Source: Hermatobates lingyangjiaoensis
Lineage: Eukaryota; Arthropoda; Insecta; Hemiptera; Hermatobatidae
NCBI GenBank assembly: GCA_026182355.1
Contig: JAPFBL010001929.1
Span: 2,162,001-2,226,000 of the forward strand
Direction of reading: 5' to 3'
Length of the DNA: 64,000 bases
Shown: positions 45,843 through 55,930 of the stretch, piece after piece
Layout of the letters: every line of letters starts with the position of its first letter
Position numbering within the stretch: the first letter of the stretch is position 1
Notes under the pieces: model-generated
What the model was told of the DNA's origin: nothing
Database searches by the model: none
Seen by the model: the letters and a program-made list of their open reading frames with translations, nothing else
Position numbers and translations under genes: made by a program

Positions 45843-47213
45843 ATATTCAAAGAAGGAAAGATATTTGATAGAAACAGCAGATTACTAAATCATATTCAAA
45901 GAAGGAAAGCCATTTGATAGAAACAGCAGATTACTAAATCATATTCAAAGAAGGAAAAACATTTGACAGAAACAGTAGATTACTGAATCACATACAAAGA
46001 AGGAAAGACATTTGATAGAAACAGTAGATTACTGAATCACATTCAAAGAAGGAAAGACATTTGATAGAAACAGTAGATTACTGAATCACATTCAAAGAAG
46101 GAAAGACATTTGATAGAAACAGTAGATTACTGAATCACATTCAAAGAAGGAAACACATTTGATAGAAACAGTAGATTACTGAATCACATTCAAAGAAGGA
46201 AAGATATTTGATAGAAACAGTAGATTACTGAATCACATACAAAGAAGGAAAGACATTTGATAGAAACAGTAGATTACTGAATCACATTCAAAGAAGGAAA
46301 GACATTTGATAGAAACAGTAGATTACTGAATCACATTCAAAGAAGGAAACACATTTGATAGAAACAGTAGATTACTGAATCACATTCAAAGAAGGAAAGA
46401 CATTTGATAGAAACAGTAGATTACTGAATCACATTCAAAGAAGGAAAGACATTTGATAGAAACAGTAGATTACTGAATCACATTCAAAGATGGAAACACA
46501 TTTGATAGAAACAGTAGATTACTGAATCACATTCAAAGAAGGAAAGACATTTGATAGAAACAGTAGATTACTGAATCACATTCAAAGAAGGAAACACATT
46601 TGATAGAAACAGTAGATTACTGAATCACATTCAAAGAAGGAAAGACATTTGATAGAAACAGTAGATTACTGAATCACATTCAAAGAAGGAAACACATTTG
46701 ATAGAAACAGTAGATTACTGAATCACATTCAAAGAAGGAAAGACATTTGATAGAAACAGTAGATTACTGAATCACATTCAAAGAAGGAAACACATTTGAT
46801 AGAAACAGTAGATTACTGAATCACATTCAAAGAAGGAAAGACATTTGATAGAAACAGTAGATTACTGAATCACATTCAAAGAAGGAAAGACATTTGATAG
46901 AAACAGTAGATTACTGAATCACATTCAAAGAAGGAAAAACATTTGATAGAAACAGTAGATTACTGAATCACATACAAAGAAGGAAAGACATTTGATAGAA
47001 ACAGTAGATTACTGAATCACATTCAAAGAAGGAAAGACATTTGATAGAAACAGTAGATTACTGAATCACATTCAAAGAAGGAAAGACATTTGATAGAAAC
47101 AGTAGATTACTGAATCACATTCAAAGAAGGAAAGACATTTGATAGAAACAGTAGATTACTGAATCACATTCAAAGAAGGAAAGATATTTGATAGAAACAA
47201 CAGATTACTCAAT
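45843..47213. repeat. 49-bp satellite, 28 units
   Basis: The unit begins attcaaagaaggaaagacat and ends attactgaatcac. Central units are near identical; the first two (cagcag, actaaatcat) and the last (caacag, actcaataac) are the most diverged, as expected from unequal exchange. The base pair after ggaaa varies (ga, ca, aa, gc) and the units with catacaaag (4, 9 and 24) serve as markers of block duplication. No spacers and no coding function. Confidence 0.97.
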
Positions 47214-47395
47214 AACAAGAACGTCGTATATTTAATAAAATAGAATAATTAGAAACATAAAAATACAGAGCTAAAAACGAACAAATTAACCATCAAACGG
47301 ATGGTTAAAACCTTTGTTATTCAGGGTAATAACAAAACTGAAAAGATGAATAAATAGGCTTTATAACGAAAAAAAATAACATATTTATAAAGTTT

Positions 47396-47527
47396 TCACA
47401 TAAACACGTGAAATAACAACAAATGATCAAATCACAATATGAAATGGGAAAACAAGACTATTTCCCATTTCATATTGTGGTTTGATCATTGATATATATA
47501 TCTGTGTGTGTGTGTGTGCGTGTGTGT
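47396..47527. repeat. Foldback, family B, minimal, then (GT)n
   Basis: tttcacataaacacgtg...gatcaaatcacaatatg...gactattt returns as cccatttcatattgtggt. The entire inner motif is missing. (GT)n at 47500-47527. Confidence 0.65.
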
Positions 47528-48429
47528 ACTGACTAATGAGAAACAGTTAGTAAATATATATAGCGTTTTGACATTATAAATCTCCGACGTTGATCGTTTG
47601 GTTTCAATATAAATCTGCTTGATAAATAATTATTCCACCAAACTGTAATTTAACTAAAAATAAATTGGTTTTGATCAGAAGGATCGGAGATCTTCCCTAA
47701 GTAATTGATTCTCTTCACGCCCAATCTTAACGGTAAATTAAATCCATTGAAAAGAAACGTAGCGTCCTTCTTAACTGATTGACGAAGAGGATGGGACTAA
47801 GTTCAATTAAAGAAGGAAAAACAGAAAGGACAGAAGGAAAGAAGAGGAGAGTGACAACAAAAAACGATAGAGAGGAAAAAAGAGGGCCTTAGGGAGACAG
47901 ATTTATTCGATGTCATTTCCATGAGTTCTGTATTCTAGATAATACTGATTTATTTAGCAAAAAACCTCCATCCCCTTCTAAGGGGTTTCTGCAAACACTC
48001 ATGGAACAGATTCATCAATGTTTATAGCATAAGTATAGACAGAGAAGTATTGCAATATTAAAAAACATCATTTTTTAAAGTGATATACTCAAAATAATAG
48101 CTTGCAAGTATACAAATATACAGCAAATATACATACCATTCAAGGAATAAGCTAGATAATGATAATACATGCATAAAATAACAATCAATAATAAATATAA
48201 TAATTCATAATTATAATAAAAAATAGTTAATTATATCATCTTTTTGTACCTGCATTAAATGGTTATTTGTATTAATGACAACCAAAAGAATGGAAAAATA
48301 GAAGTCAGTAGTATTAGTTTTTTTTTTTTTTGCAATTTGACTAGTCCTCCTGGGCAGCTTCTTTTTTGTTTAAATATATAAATCAAAACATGAAACGGTC
48401 CATTAGAACAACAACAAATGGAAAGAAAA
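47528..48429. other. Unique DNA, no gene called
   Basis: 47690-47800 is less AT-rich, with taattgattc and attaaatcc words. A 63-codon minus frame at 48255 is not recognised. Confidence 0.35.
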
Positions 48430-48600
48430 CGGGGAAACAACAACAAACCTCACTTAAATGATTCGATATTCTTGTCACCAAAAGTCAAAGAAGACGAAGC
48501 AGAGTTCAGCTTCAACTCCTGATGACAACAAGGTCAAAAATTGAAGCGAGTTTTGTAGTTGTTTCTTCACATTGTTTACTTTTAAACACTATATATATAT
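48430..48600. repeat. Foldback with PLE-type hairpin
   Basis: ggaaacaacaacaaacctcac...gattcgatattcttg and cctgatgacaacaagg...aattgaagcgagttttg are inverse and diverged. CTGATGA is intact, GAAA is aaaa, and the palindrome is aatt. Confidence 0.55.
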
Positions 48601-48602
48601 AC

Positions 48603-48812
48603 ATGATTTCACATAAACACGTGAAATAACAATCAATGATAAACCACAATATGAAATGGGGAAAAAGGGCTAAGCTCTTTCAGCCGTAATAAGCGGCGTC
48701 GTCAGAGAAAACAGTTCAGTTGGGTTTTTGACTCTGACGAAGACAGCTTGTTACGGTTGAAAGATCTTAGTCTTTTTTTCCCACTTCGTATTGTGGTTTG
48801 ATCATATATATA
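48603..48812. repeat. Foldback, family B, well preserved
   Basis: Full arms run from gatttcacataaacacgtg through the centre (gaaaacagttcagttggg) back to attgtggtttgatcat. The motif in the right arm spans 48730-48772. Confidence 0.8.
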
Positions 48813-48819
48813 TACTATA

Positions 48820-48905
48820 TTTTCAAAAAGAATACTCAGAAATGAAACAGAAACTCACTACTACATTTCGATGGCCACGTCTTCAGCAAGATAGATGTGA
48901 GTTAA
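48820..48905 (-). repeat. PLE 3' end, family D variant
   Basis: The minus strand reads gctgaagacgtggccatcgaaatgtagtagtgagtttctgtttc (given in parts): ctgaaga, hairpin tggcca region, cgaaatg, tagtagtgag. Confidence 0.6.
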
Positions 48906-49802
48906 AATAGATCGTTTTTTCAAATTAAATAGTTGCACAATTGGAGAATTTAATTAAATTAATTAATTAAACAAATTAATTTTTTTAGTTTTTAAAATAG
49001 TAAAAAATTATTAACAAATTATTGAAGATTAATCAAGTTTTTCTTAGTGTTATTAAGAAATAGTTTTTATTTGGAAAGATGTAATCAGTAATTAGATGTT
49101 TTTTAGGGGTTACTGAAGCTTAACCATAGTCTTTGTATGACCAGGCAACATTCTATGATTCCATTTTGAATGGAATCACGGTATTGAAACCCATTTCGTA
49201 ATCTGCTCGTTAGAACGAATCGGCAGAAGCTAATTAACCAATAATGCTCAGCCTAATCAGAGTGGCACAGCTGAAATCATGAGTGTCATTAGCCAATAAC
49301 ATCAGCAGTCCCTTTACATATAAAAACTAATGCCCTATGGATACAGTCTATTGGCTATGGTGACACTTAGTATCTGTGATTTTTAATAGATATTTCCTCT
49401 TAAAATATTCTAAATGCATGATATTTTTATAAAGCAATATTCATATTAAAGCAGTACATAATAGAAATACAAAGATTGTAGAGTCGTAAAGACTGGGTTT
49501 TGGTTAGATTTAGTACCCGTTTTTGGCGTAAAGTGGTATAATGTACTTATCTCATGAATAAAATTAGGCCTCTTCCCACCAAAGAGGTATATGGCTGTCA
49601 AATGTCATTACGAAATGCCAGATAGTCATGCAAATTCCAAATCTGTAAATCTTCGAAATCGAAAAATATTTATTTCATGGCTACTATACTTGAAAATGAC
49701 CAACAAAAGAAATAGAAATAAGGAGAAAATTCGTTCAATATATGTATTGGTTCAGAAATTATAATATATATGTGACATATCACCATACTTATACAAAACC
49801 AA

Positions 49803-49808
<6 letters not shown>
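48906..49808. other. Unique DNA with a balanced block at 49110-49330
   Basis: The block has aagctaattaaccaat, attagccaataacatc and similar words and no open frame. It is possibly a regulatory element, unproven. Confidence 0.35.
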
Positions 49809-49837
<29 letters not shown>

Positions 49838-49925
49838 CAAACCATAGTATGAAATGGGAAAACAAGACTAAGACCTTTCAACCGTAACAAGCGGTCTTCG
49901 ACAGAGTCAAAAACCCAACCTTTAT
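49809..49925 (-). repeat. (TA)n followed by a family B half-element
   Basis: Only one arm (gatcaaaccatagtatg...cttcgacagagtc) is present, ending again near TA-rich DNA. Confidence 0.65.
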
Positions 49926-49945
49926 ATATACATATATATATATAT

Positions 49946-50100
49946 AGTGATAAAAGTATCGACCGTGAAATAGAAACAAAACTAAAGTTTATTAGGACTC
50001 GGTCAGTACTTCAGGTTGCGTCCCATTGCCAATGTTTCGGTTCTGATTTAAAAATTTTTTTATAGGCAGAAGTATAAAATTTCCGGTCTTCCAGAGAAAT
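49946..50100 (-). repeat. PLE-like 3' end, family E
   Basis: gtgataaaagtatcgaccgtg...aactaaagtttattagg...ggtcagtacttcagg...ccaatgtttcggttct. Confidence 0.6.
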
Positions 50101-50176
50101 CTGGACAGAGCGTACAAAATCTGATTGGAGTATATTTAATCGAACAGTATACAGCCTTATACAGGTATTTATAAAC

Positions 50177-50500
50177 AATGGCTACCTTCAACAGCGAGTT
50201 CAACAAAAACTTGAAATACTATATTCACCAACAGAACAAGACCAGAGAAATACTGAGAGAGAACCACGGCAATGGATATAAAATGTTCTACGAAAACAAG
50301 TTTTCTAAGAATTATAAAACAAATGAAAGGATGGATACTCGAAACAATACTACTCAACAATGTCACATGTCAAAAATAAGATGACAGACTGAAACTTATC
50401 ATTTACTACAAGAGCAAAACCTGTTTGCAACAAAAGCCTGCAAACCCTATGCCCCTCAATGCAATCTCCTTGTACTATTATGATATGTAACCAGCAAATT
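50177..50500 (+). pseudogene. Penelope-type PLE fragment: post-RT linker, frameshifted
   Basis: Frame 50178 reads MATFNSEFNKNLKYYIHQQN then GNGYKMFYENKFSKNYKTNER. The next frame continues LLNNVTCQK, stop, DDRLKLIIYYKSKTCLQQ. The block RLKLIIYYKSKT matches RLQVHIYYKSRTT of the fragment at 31114-31630, so this is the region between reverse transcriptase and endonuclease of the same lineage. The endonuclease itself is missing. Confidence 0.65.
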
Positions 50501-50559
50501 TAATGTTTTTATATCAATATTTTAGTTTAGTATAGTTTTATAGTCTTAATTTTAATTTC

Positions 50560-50601
50560 TTATCCTGAAGATAGTGATCGATCACTGAAACATGTCGATA
50601 A
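50560..50601 (+). ncRNA. Small hammerhead-like RNA motif, Penelope lineage; best copy
   Basis: In order: ttatc, CTGAAGA (50565-50571), extra t, stem agtgat with atcact (50573-50586), GAAA (50587-50590), catg, tc, gataa. Stem I (ttatc with gataa) is a perfect five pairs. Acatgt is a palindrome and GTC precedes the expected cut. All core bases of a small hammerhead are present apart from one extra base before stem II. It lies just ahead of a PLE N-terminal coding piece, the place where PLE terminal repeats carry hammerheads. Confidence 0.6.
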
Positions 50602-50616
50602 TTAGCAATAAACCTA

Positions 50617-50790
50617 TTGACCGTGTTCAATAAGAATGGTAAACTACTTAATGATTTAAAGGATGCTGAACTCAATAAATACTTTTGGAGACTCGAGAAA
50701 CTTAAGAAACAACTTGTCAAAAACTGTGCAGATATATATTTTTTAAATATATGTATTCAAGATGGACTGCTTCCAAATTTTACGAATATA
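50617..50790 (+). pseudogene. Penelope-type PLE N-terminus, cut at (TA)n
   Basis: An open frame reads MTVFNKNGKLLNDLKDAELN then FWRLEKLKKQLVKN and DIYFLNICIQDGLLPNFTN. It matches the N-terminal block of PLE proteins. The reading stops at TNI where (TA)n begins, the same point as in 28065-28320. Confidence 0.65.
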
Positions 50791-50799
50791 TATATATAC

Positions 50800-51210
50800 A
50801 CTTTAACACATAGAAAAGAACACAGAAAGACACTACAGAACTCACTTCGATATTTCGACATCCGTCGTCATCGGGAAGAAGTGCGAAGTACTCGCGTTGA
50901 GAAGCAAACTGCTACTGGCCTCCAGAGTAACTCGTGGAACCACCGCAATGCTGCTCCCCAGCGGAGGAGAGGAAAAATAGAAATCCCTCCAATATTTATT
51001 TAGAAAAGAAGATAAAAAATATATAAAATACGAAATAATAATAAAAAATAAATAATAATAAAAAAAAAATAATAATAATAATAAAATAAAAAATAATTAA
51101 CGGTACAGGTTGAGACCAGGAGGAGAACGAGCCCCAAGGAGGCATATGAATGCCTCTTCGGAAGCTCTAAGGGTGACATGGGAATTAGACTCGGAGATTT
51201 GTTTGAGGAT
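50800..51210 (-). mobile_element. PLE 3' end with open C-terminus, family D
   Basis: The minus strand has, from 51210 to 51097, the frame ILKQISESNSHVTLRASEEA then FICLLGARSPPGLNLYR and stop, homologous to the end of the 60887-62506 protein. An A/AAT-rich 3' UTR, a gc-rich stretch (ccagcggaggagagg region) and the family D end with its hairpin (50845-50876, core ccgatga) follow. (TA)n begins within a few bases at both ends. Confidence 0.75.
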
Positions 51211-51228
51211 TATATATATATATTAAAC

Positions 51229-51440
51229 AGTTCAAAATTGAAGGTAGGTAGCACAAAATGTAATGAAACACACTTACAGACTCAAATTTTCGGAGAATCC
51301 GTCTTCAGGAGAAAAGAGAAAGGGAGACGAAGCACGTTGTAGGCGCAACGGCTAGTGACTTGCACAAAAATTTGAGCGTGTAAGTGTGTTTCTTTACATT
51401 CAGTGCTACCTATCTTCAATTTTGAACTGTTATTGCGTTC
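51229..51440. repeat. Foldback of family C ends
   Basis: agttcaaaattgaaggtagg...cacacttacagactcaaattt and its inverse, around an 80-bp centre that keeps only one gaccgtcttcagg-type block (gaatccgtcttcagg). Confidence 0.7.
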
Positions 51441-51699
51441 AGTTTGGATCGTCTTTCCATTTATCAACTGAATATATATAGATATATTGTTTTCAATGAG
51501 CTGTCCGGGGAAACGAATCCAAAGGGATCATTCATACATGCGCAACCTTTATATCCATTGGCGGAATAACGGAGGCTTCGCTGGGCAGCGGGTAACTGGG
51601 ACAGCACGCGTGGAACTACAAACTCTACTCTCATATTGGTCACCATTGTAAGGAATATACATTTATATAAGGTATTGTTTTCTTGACCACAATTACTAA

Positions 51700-51935
51700 A
51701 AACACTTTTTTCTTCTTCTTGGAATTTTGTCAGGATTAACACATGGAATCACTTTTTCGCCAACGTTTCATCTTTATTTTAAGACATCCTCAGGGAAATA
51801 AACTACCATAACAAAAAACAATAGAAATTTGACATATCTACTTTACATTCATCATAAAAAAATTGAAAAACTTTTTTTTTGATATGGATTTTCCATATAT
51901 TAACCCTGACCAAATTCTAAGAAGAAGAAAAAGTG
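51700..51935. repeat. Foldback with intact hammerhead-like motif
   Basis: acttttttcttcttcttgg...gtcaggattaacacatgg is mirrored by ccatatattaaccctgacc...aagaagaagaaaaagtg. The motif lies at 51760-51795 on the minus strand. Confidence 0.65.
51760..51795 (-). ncRNA. Small hammerhead-like RNA motif, fifth family
   Basis: Minus strand: cc, CTGAGGA, extra t, stem gtctt with aagat, GAAA, cgtt, gg. The palindrome is aacgtt. Stem I next to the core is only two sure pairs. Confidence 0.4.
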
Positions 51936-51992
51936 TATATATATGTATAAAGTTTATAAAAGTTTATAAAAGATATAAAGATATATATCTTT

Positions 51993-52146
51993 ATATATAT
52001 ATTCAAACCACAATATGAAATAGGGAAAAAAGACTAAGATCTTAGTCTTGTCTTTTTTCCCCATTTCGTATTGAAGTTTGATCATTGATTGTTATTTCAC
52101 GTGGTTATGTGAAATCTTGTTATCGAATATATATATATATATATAA
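51993..52146. repeat. Foldback, family B, and (TA)n
   Basis: ttcaaaccacaatatgaaat...gactaagat returns directly as atcttagtcttgtc...tttgatcattgattgtta and cacgtggttatgtgaaatc. The inner motif is deleted. Confidence 0.7.
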
Positions 52147-52270
52147 AGATTTGACATAAACACTGAAATAACAATCAATGATCAAACCACAATAAGAAAA
52201 TGGGAAAACAAGACTAAGATCTTTCAACCGTAACAAGCGGTCTTCGTCAGAGTCAAAACCCCAACTGATA

Positions 52271-52312
<42 letters not shown>

Positions 52313-52313
52313 A
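52144..52313 (-). repeat. Family B half-element with intact motif, and (TA)n
   Basis: One complete arm, from aagatttgacataaacact to cttcgtcagagtcaaaac, then (TA)n at 52264-52313. Confidence 0.75.
52212..52254 (-). ncRNA. Small hammerhead-like RNA motif, family B; intact copy
   Basis: Minus strand: gact, CTGACGA, extra a, stem gaccg with cggtt (one G-T pair), GAAA, gatc, tt, agtc. Gact pairs perfectly with agtc, and agatct is the palindrome. The would-be cleavage base is t. Other copies: 48730-48772 (stem II damaged) and 63165-63207 (near intact). Confidence 0.5.
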
Positions 52314-52494
52314 ACTTAAAATAAACCGTGACACATAGAAAGAAACGTAACAAAGAACTTGCTTTTCAATATTTCGACCTCCATAACGATAGAAATATTG
52401 GAAAGTGAGTCCTTTGTTACGTTTCTTTCCATGTGTCACGGTTTATTTTAAGTGTTATCAGCCATTTTGTATCGTCTTTTGTTTATCACACACG

Positions 52495-52540
<46 letters not shown>
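52314..52540. repeat. Foldback, family F, and (TA)n
   Basis: aaacttaaaataaaccgtgac...tttcaatatttcgacctcc and ggaaagtgagtcctttg...cgtgtcacggtttattttaa-type arms surround ataacgatagaaatatt. (TA)n at 52497-52538. Confidence 0.7.
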
Positions 52541-52818
52541 CAAACCTAAAGTTTATCGGGACTCGGTCACACAGTGTCACAGAGTCACGTGTTCATTCAA
52601 ACTACAGTTGTTGTTGAAATCCACAGACTATTTTTCTTTGTAAAATAATTTGTAATGTAATATTTAGTTTTTCTGTGTCAATTTATACTTCTGCTTATGA
52701 AAAAGGTTTTTAATAAAGACCAAAACGTTGGCAATGAGAGTTTAATTTGAACCTGAAGAACTGATCAAGACCCAATAAACTTTAGTTCTGTTTCTATTCC
52801 ACGGTTGATACTTTTATC

Positions 52819-52853
<35 letters not shown>
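52541..52853. repeat. Foldback, family E, and (TA)n
   Basis: aacctaaagtttatcggg...actcggtca is mirrored by tgatcaagacccaataaactttagtt. The right half is fuller, with accaaaacgttggcaatgag. (TA)n at 52821-52853. Confidence 0.65.
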
Positions 52854-53236
52854 ACTAAAAAAGATAAATCGGGTTGCAGTCCATTTCTTCCCCTTCCAAT
52901 CAAACTCTCATTGCCGGTGTTTCGATTTTATTCAAAATCTTTTTCAAAGCCAAAGTAAGAATATTTGAAAATGAACGAACTATTACAAATTACATTACTA
53001 AAACAATATGGAAGGTTTTAATTGTTTTAGTATTATATTATATTTAATATTTTAGTAATGTAATTTGTAAAAGTTTGTTTATTTTCAAATATTCCTACTT
53101 TCGCCTTTGAAAATGATTTTGAATAAAATTGAAACGTCGGCAATGAGAGTTTGATTGGAAGTGGAAGAAATTGACCGCATCTCGATTTATCTTTTTTAGT
53201 TATATATCTGTCCTACGGTCGATAATTTATTGTTCG

Positions 53237-53290
<54 letters not shown>
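52854..53290. repeat. Long foldback, family E, and (TA)n
   Basis: Arms of about 165 bp run from aactaaaaaagataaatcggg...cattgccggtgtttcg to cgaaacgtcggcaatg...gatttatcttttttagtt. Each arm carries a tttgaaaa...gaaac(g/a) hairpin (decayed CTGANGA). (TA)n at 53239-53290. Confidence 0.8.
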
Positions 53291-53292
<2 letters not shown>

Positions 53293-55550
53293 TTGTAATT
53301 ATTTTACAATTAAACAAACAAGTTTTTGCAATGAAACAATAAATTAACAGATTTCATGCTTTATAGAAATTTTAATAATTATATATATATACATCCCATT
53401 CTGAATATAATTTAAAAAATGTTGTACTTTTTTCATATCAAAGAAAAACTCCTTGAAAAAATATCAACATATTTTGTAAATAATTTTTAAAGCCTAATAA
53501 TCTGTTTTGCTAAACTTTGAAGACAAATTTTCTAAGTTATGCAAACAAATCAAACAAGCAGGGAATGTTAGAAGTTATGTTTCACGTCTTTCGGGGTGTG
53601 TTGACTCTTCGAATAGTCGGCAGTTATTGATTTTGTTTTCATACCTTTTGTTGATATTTCATACTTTTAGGCTGATGCTATATAGATATTTCAATGTTCT
53701 ACTTGGCACAGTTTAGCACATGAAAAATATTTGTTGAATTTACAATATGTACTATTATGAATCTTTTCTATGCCAAAGTCTTTCCAACAATCTATAGATC
53801 TGATCCTCTTATACAGAACTATTTCTGAGTTTAGTATTACTATAATCCACCAGTTTTTTCGTGTTACTAGTACAAGCTTTCAGATCAACTATATGTAAAC
53901 ATTTTCACATTTTTGCACAAAACCTTTTTCTTTTATCAACAATTCCTGAAAAATTATCTACTTATTACTAATAGTAGTCCTTAATAACTCTGAAATATCA
54001 AATCTTTAGATTTAGTCGTTTTGGAGAAAAAAAAGAACAGGCTTAAGACAGGAAAAATAGTGTGTCTAAATAGACCTACAGGAACAACCTACTTTGTGTT
54101 ACAAATTACAAAATTTGTAAACATTCTGTTAATTCAATAAATAATAATGATAAGAAATATAATCAAATCTGCTTTTATAGTAAATAATGATAAATAATTT
54201 GGTTTACAAAATAAATTGATCGTGATAATATTCTACAATATTTCTTAGCATATTCATTCACCGGGGACCTCTACGATATGCGGTGTCACCCATTAACTGA
54301 TAACTTCTATTGGTGTTGTTGAACTTCGGTGATCTATTTAGAACCAGAGTATCCAACATGGTTATGGTTACTGGGAACAAGGTTACTATCTTATATCATT
54401 ATTAACAACAATATCTATAATTAATAACTATTAATTACTACAACAAATTAGTAACTATTACAATTCACTTCTTAACAACTATTGTTAACTACATAAACTA
54501 AAATGACTTGTTTATGCGCTATTTTATCTTTAATTACAAATTAAAATAAAATATAATTTATTTTTAACACCCGCGAGATGTCTTATTTGTTACTTTGAAG
54601 TAAAAAGAGTAGTTCAATATAAATGCTGTATTAGTGGCTTAGTTGTACGAAGGGAAGTTATAAGTTTTGTCTAAACTCAAGTTTATTAGCATAGGGATTA
54701 ACTGATAACTAATCAGTCTCCTGGGCTGGAGACTTTTAGAAGATTGGAAATATGTGGGCACGTAGAAGTTTTGCTACTGATCTATTACAGTCGCTCAGCT
54801 ATAATAAATAAATGTGTAGTCCACTTTATAGTTGATGGTGAATTGATTTGCCTGTTCTCAAAGGTGGGCGGATGCTAAAATGATGAAGACCACAAGTATA
54901 GTCAGGCTACAATTCAATTAAATCATGGTTCAAAAATGAAATTCGATGTTTATATTGAGTCTGTATGGGAAAATGGTTAGGAATGGATTGAAACACTATT
55001 AGGACTCAGTTTGGCGTACAGGAGCAAAAGGTTTGGAATTGACTGCGGCCTGAATGGACGGCAGTGAAGGGACAGGGGGCGGGTCGGGAGACAAGGGCAG
55101 CTCTAATGAAGTTAGCGGCGAACACAAAGCCTCCATCAAAGAGCCCTGATTACCTTTTAGCATCCACCTCCTGCTGCCCACTGCCATCTCTATTAGGGCT
55201 TTTTCAAGCCGAAAACCTAACGGCTTGCGATCCGATTGCCTTTTAAATAGCCTTGTTACTGGGACAAGCAGACAAAACCATCGTTAAAGGTAATTCTAGG
55301 AATACTACTCTCCTTGCGGTAAAGTGCAACCTGATGCGCCACCATATAAGAACGACTCTATCAGCCCCAACATAAAAGCTAAGCCATCAGCAATTCCTAG
55401 TACTTAACAAATACTTGATTAAAACTAGTGAATACCAATCCCGTCCGCACTAGTCTAAACCTACAAAGAGGCTTAGTTTACCTAACTTTCACCAAACTTA
55501 ATTGCAGTAGCTAATTAATAACTTAATTTCATGCATTTCGTCATTACCAC
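53291..55550. other. Unique AT-rich DNA with a GC-richer block at 54960-55260
   Basis: The block (gcggcgaacacaaagcc, gccctgattaccttttagc, ctgctgcccactgcc) is the most GC-rich non-repeat stretch after 4.9-5.8 kb. Its two overlapping frames of about 60 codons, one per strand, have no domain or splice pair. I suspect conserved non-coding DNA. Confidence 0.4.
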
Positions 55551-55930
55551 AGAGGTTAGTATTATTAATATTAAAACTATAATATACCGTCTTACCTTGT
55601 ACACTGCTGCCGTAGCTCTCGGACCGGTTTCGGGTGTCACCCATCTTCAACAAGAAATGATCCAAGGAGTCCTACCTTTCTGATTATATAACCTACCTAC
55701 TTTCCCATTACTGCCTAGATTTTATTATTTAATTATTTTACTCTATTATATTTTTATTTTATTTTTATTTTAGTTACTATGAATATTCGTCGAAAATAAT
55801 AGAAAAAGAATTTAGGACTCCTTAGATCATTTCTTGTTGAAGATGGGTGACACCCGAAACCGGTCTGAGAGCTTCAGCAGCAGTGTACGAGGTAAGACGG
55901 TATATTTTAGTTTTGATATTAATAATAACT
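55551..55930. repeat. Foldback, family A, long form
   Basis: Arms of about 130 bp run from gaggttagtattattaat...ccgtcttaccttgtac...ggtttcgggtgtcaccc to the inverse ending gacggtatattttagtt. The centre (55660-55820) is AT-rich. Confidence 0.8.
55831..55871 (+). ncRNA. Small hammerhead-like RNA motif, family A
   Basis: ttcttg, TTGAAGA (first core base changed), extra t, stem gggt with accc around gac, GAAA, ccgg, tc, tgagag. The palindrome is accggt. The flanks pair over about six positions including wobbles. Its inverse lies in the left arm at about 55622-55660. Confidence 0.35.

Noticed and set aside
45843..47213. Regular 49-bp repeats resembling a CRISPR array
   Set aside because: The whole 49-bp unit repeats with no variable spacers, in animal DNA; it is a minisatellite.
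50169..50366. 65-codon minus frame
   Set aside because: Antisense of the PLE linker fragment read on the plus strand.
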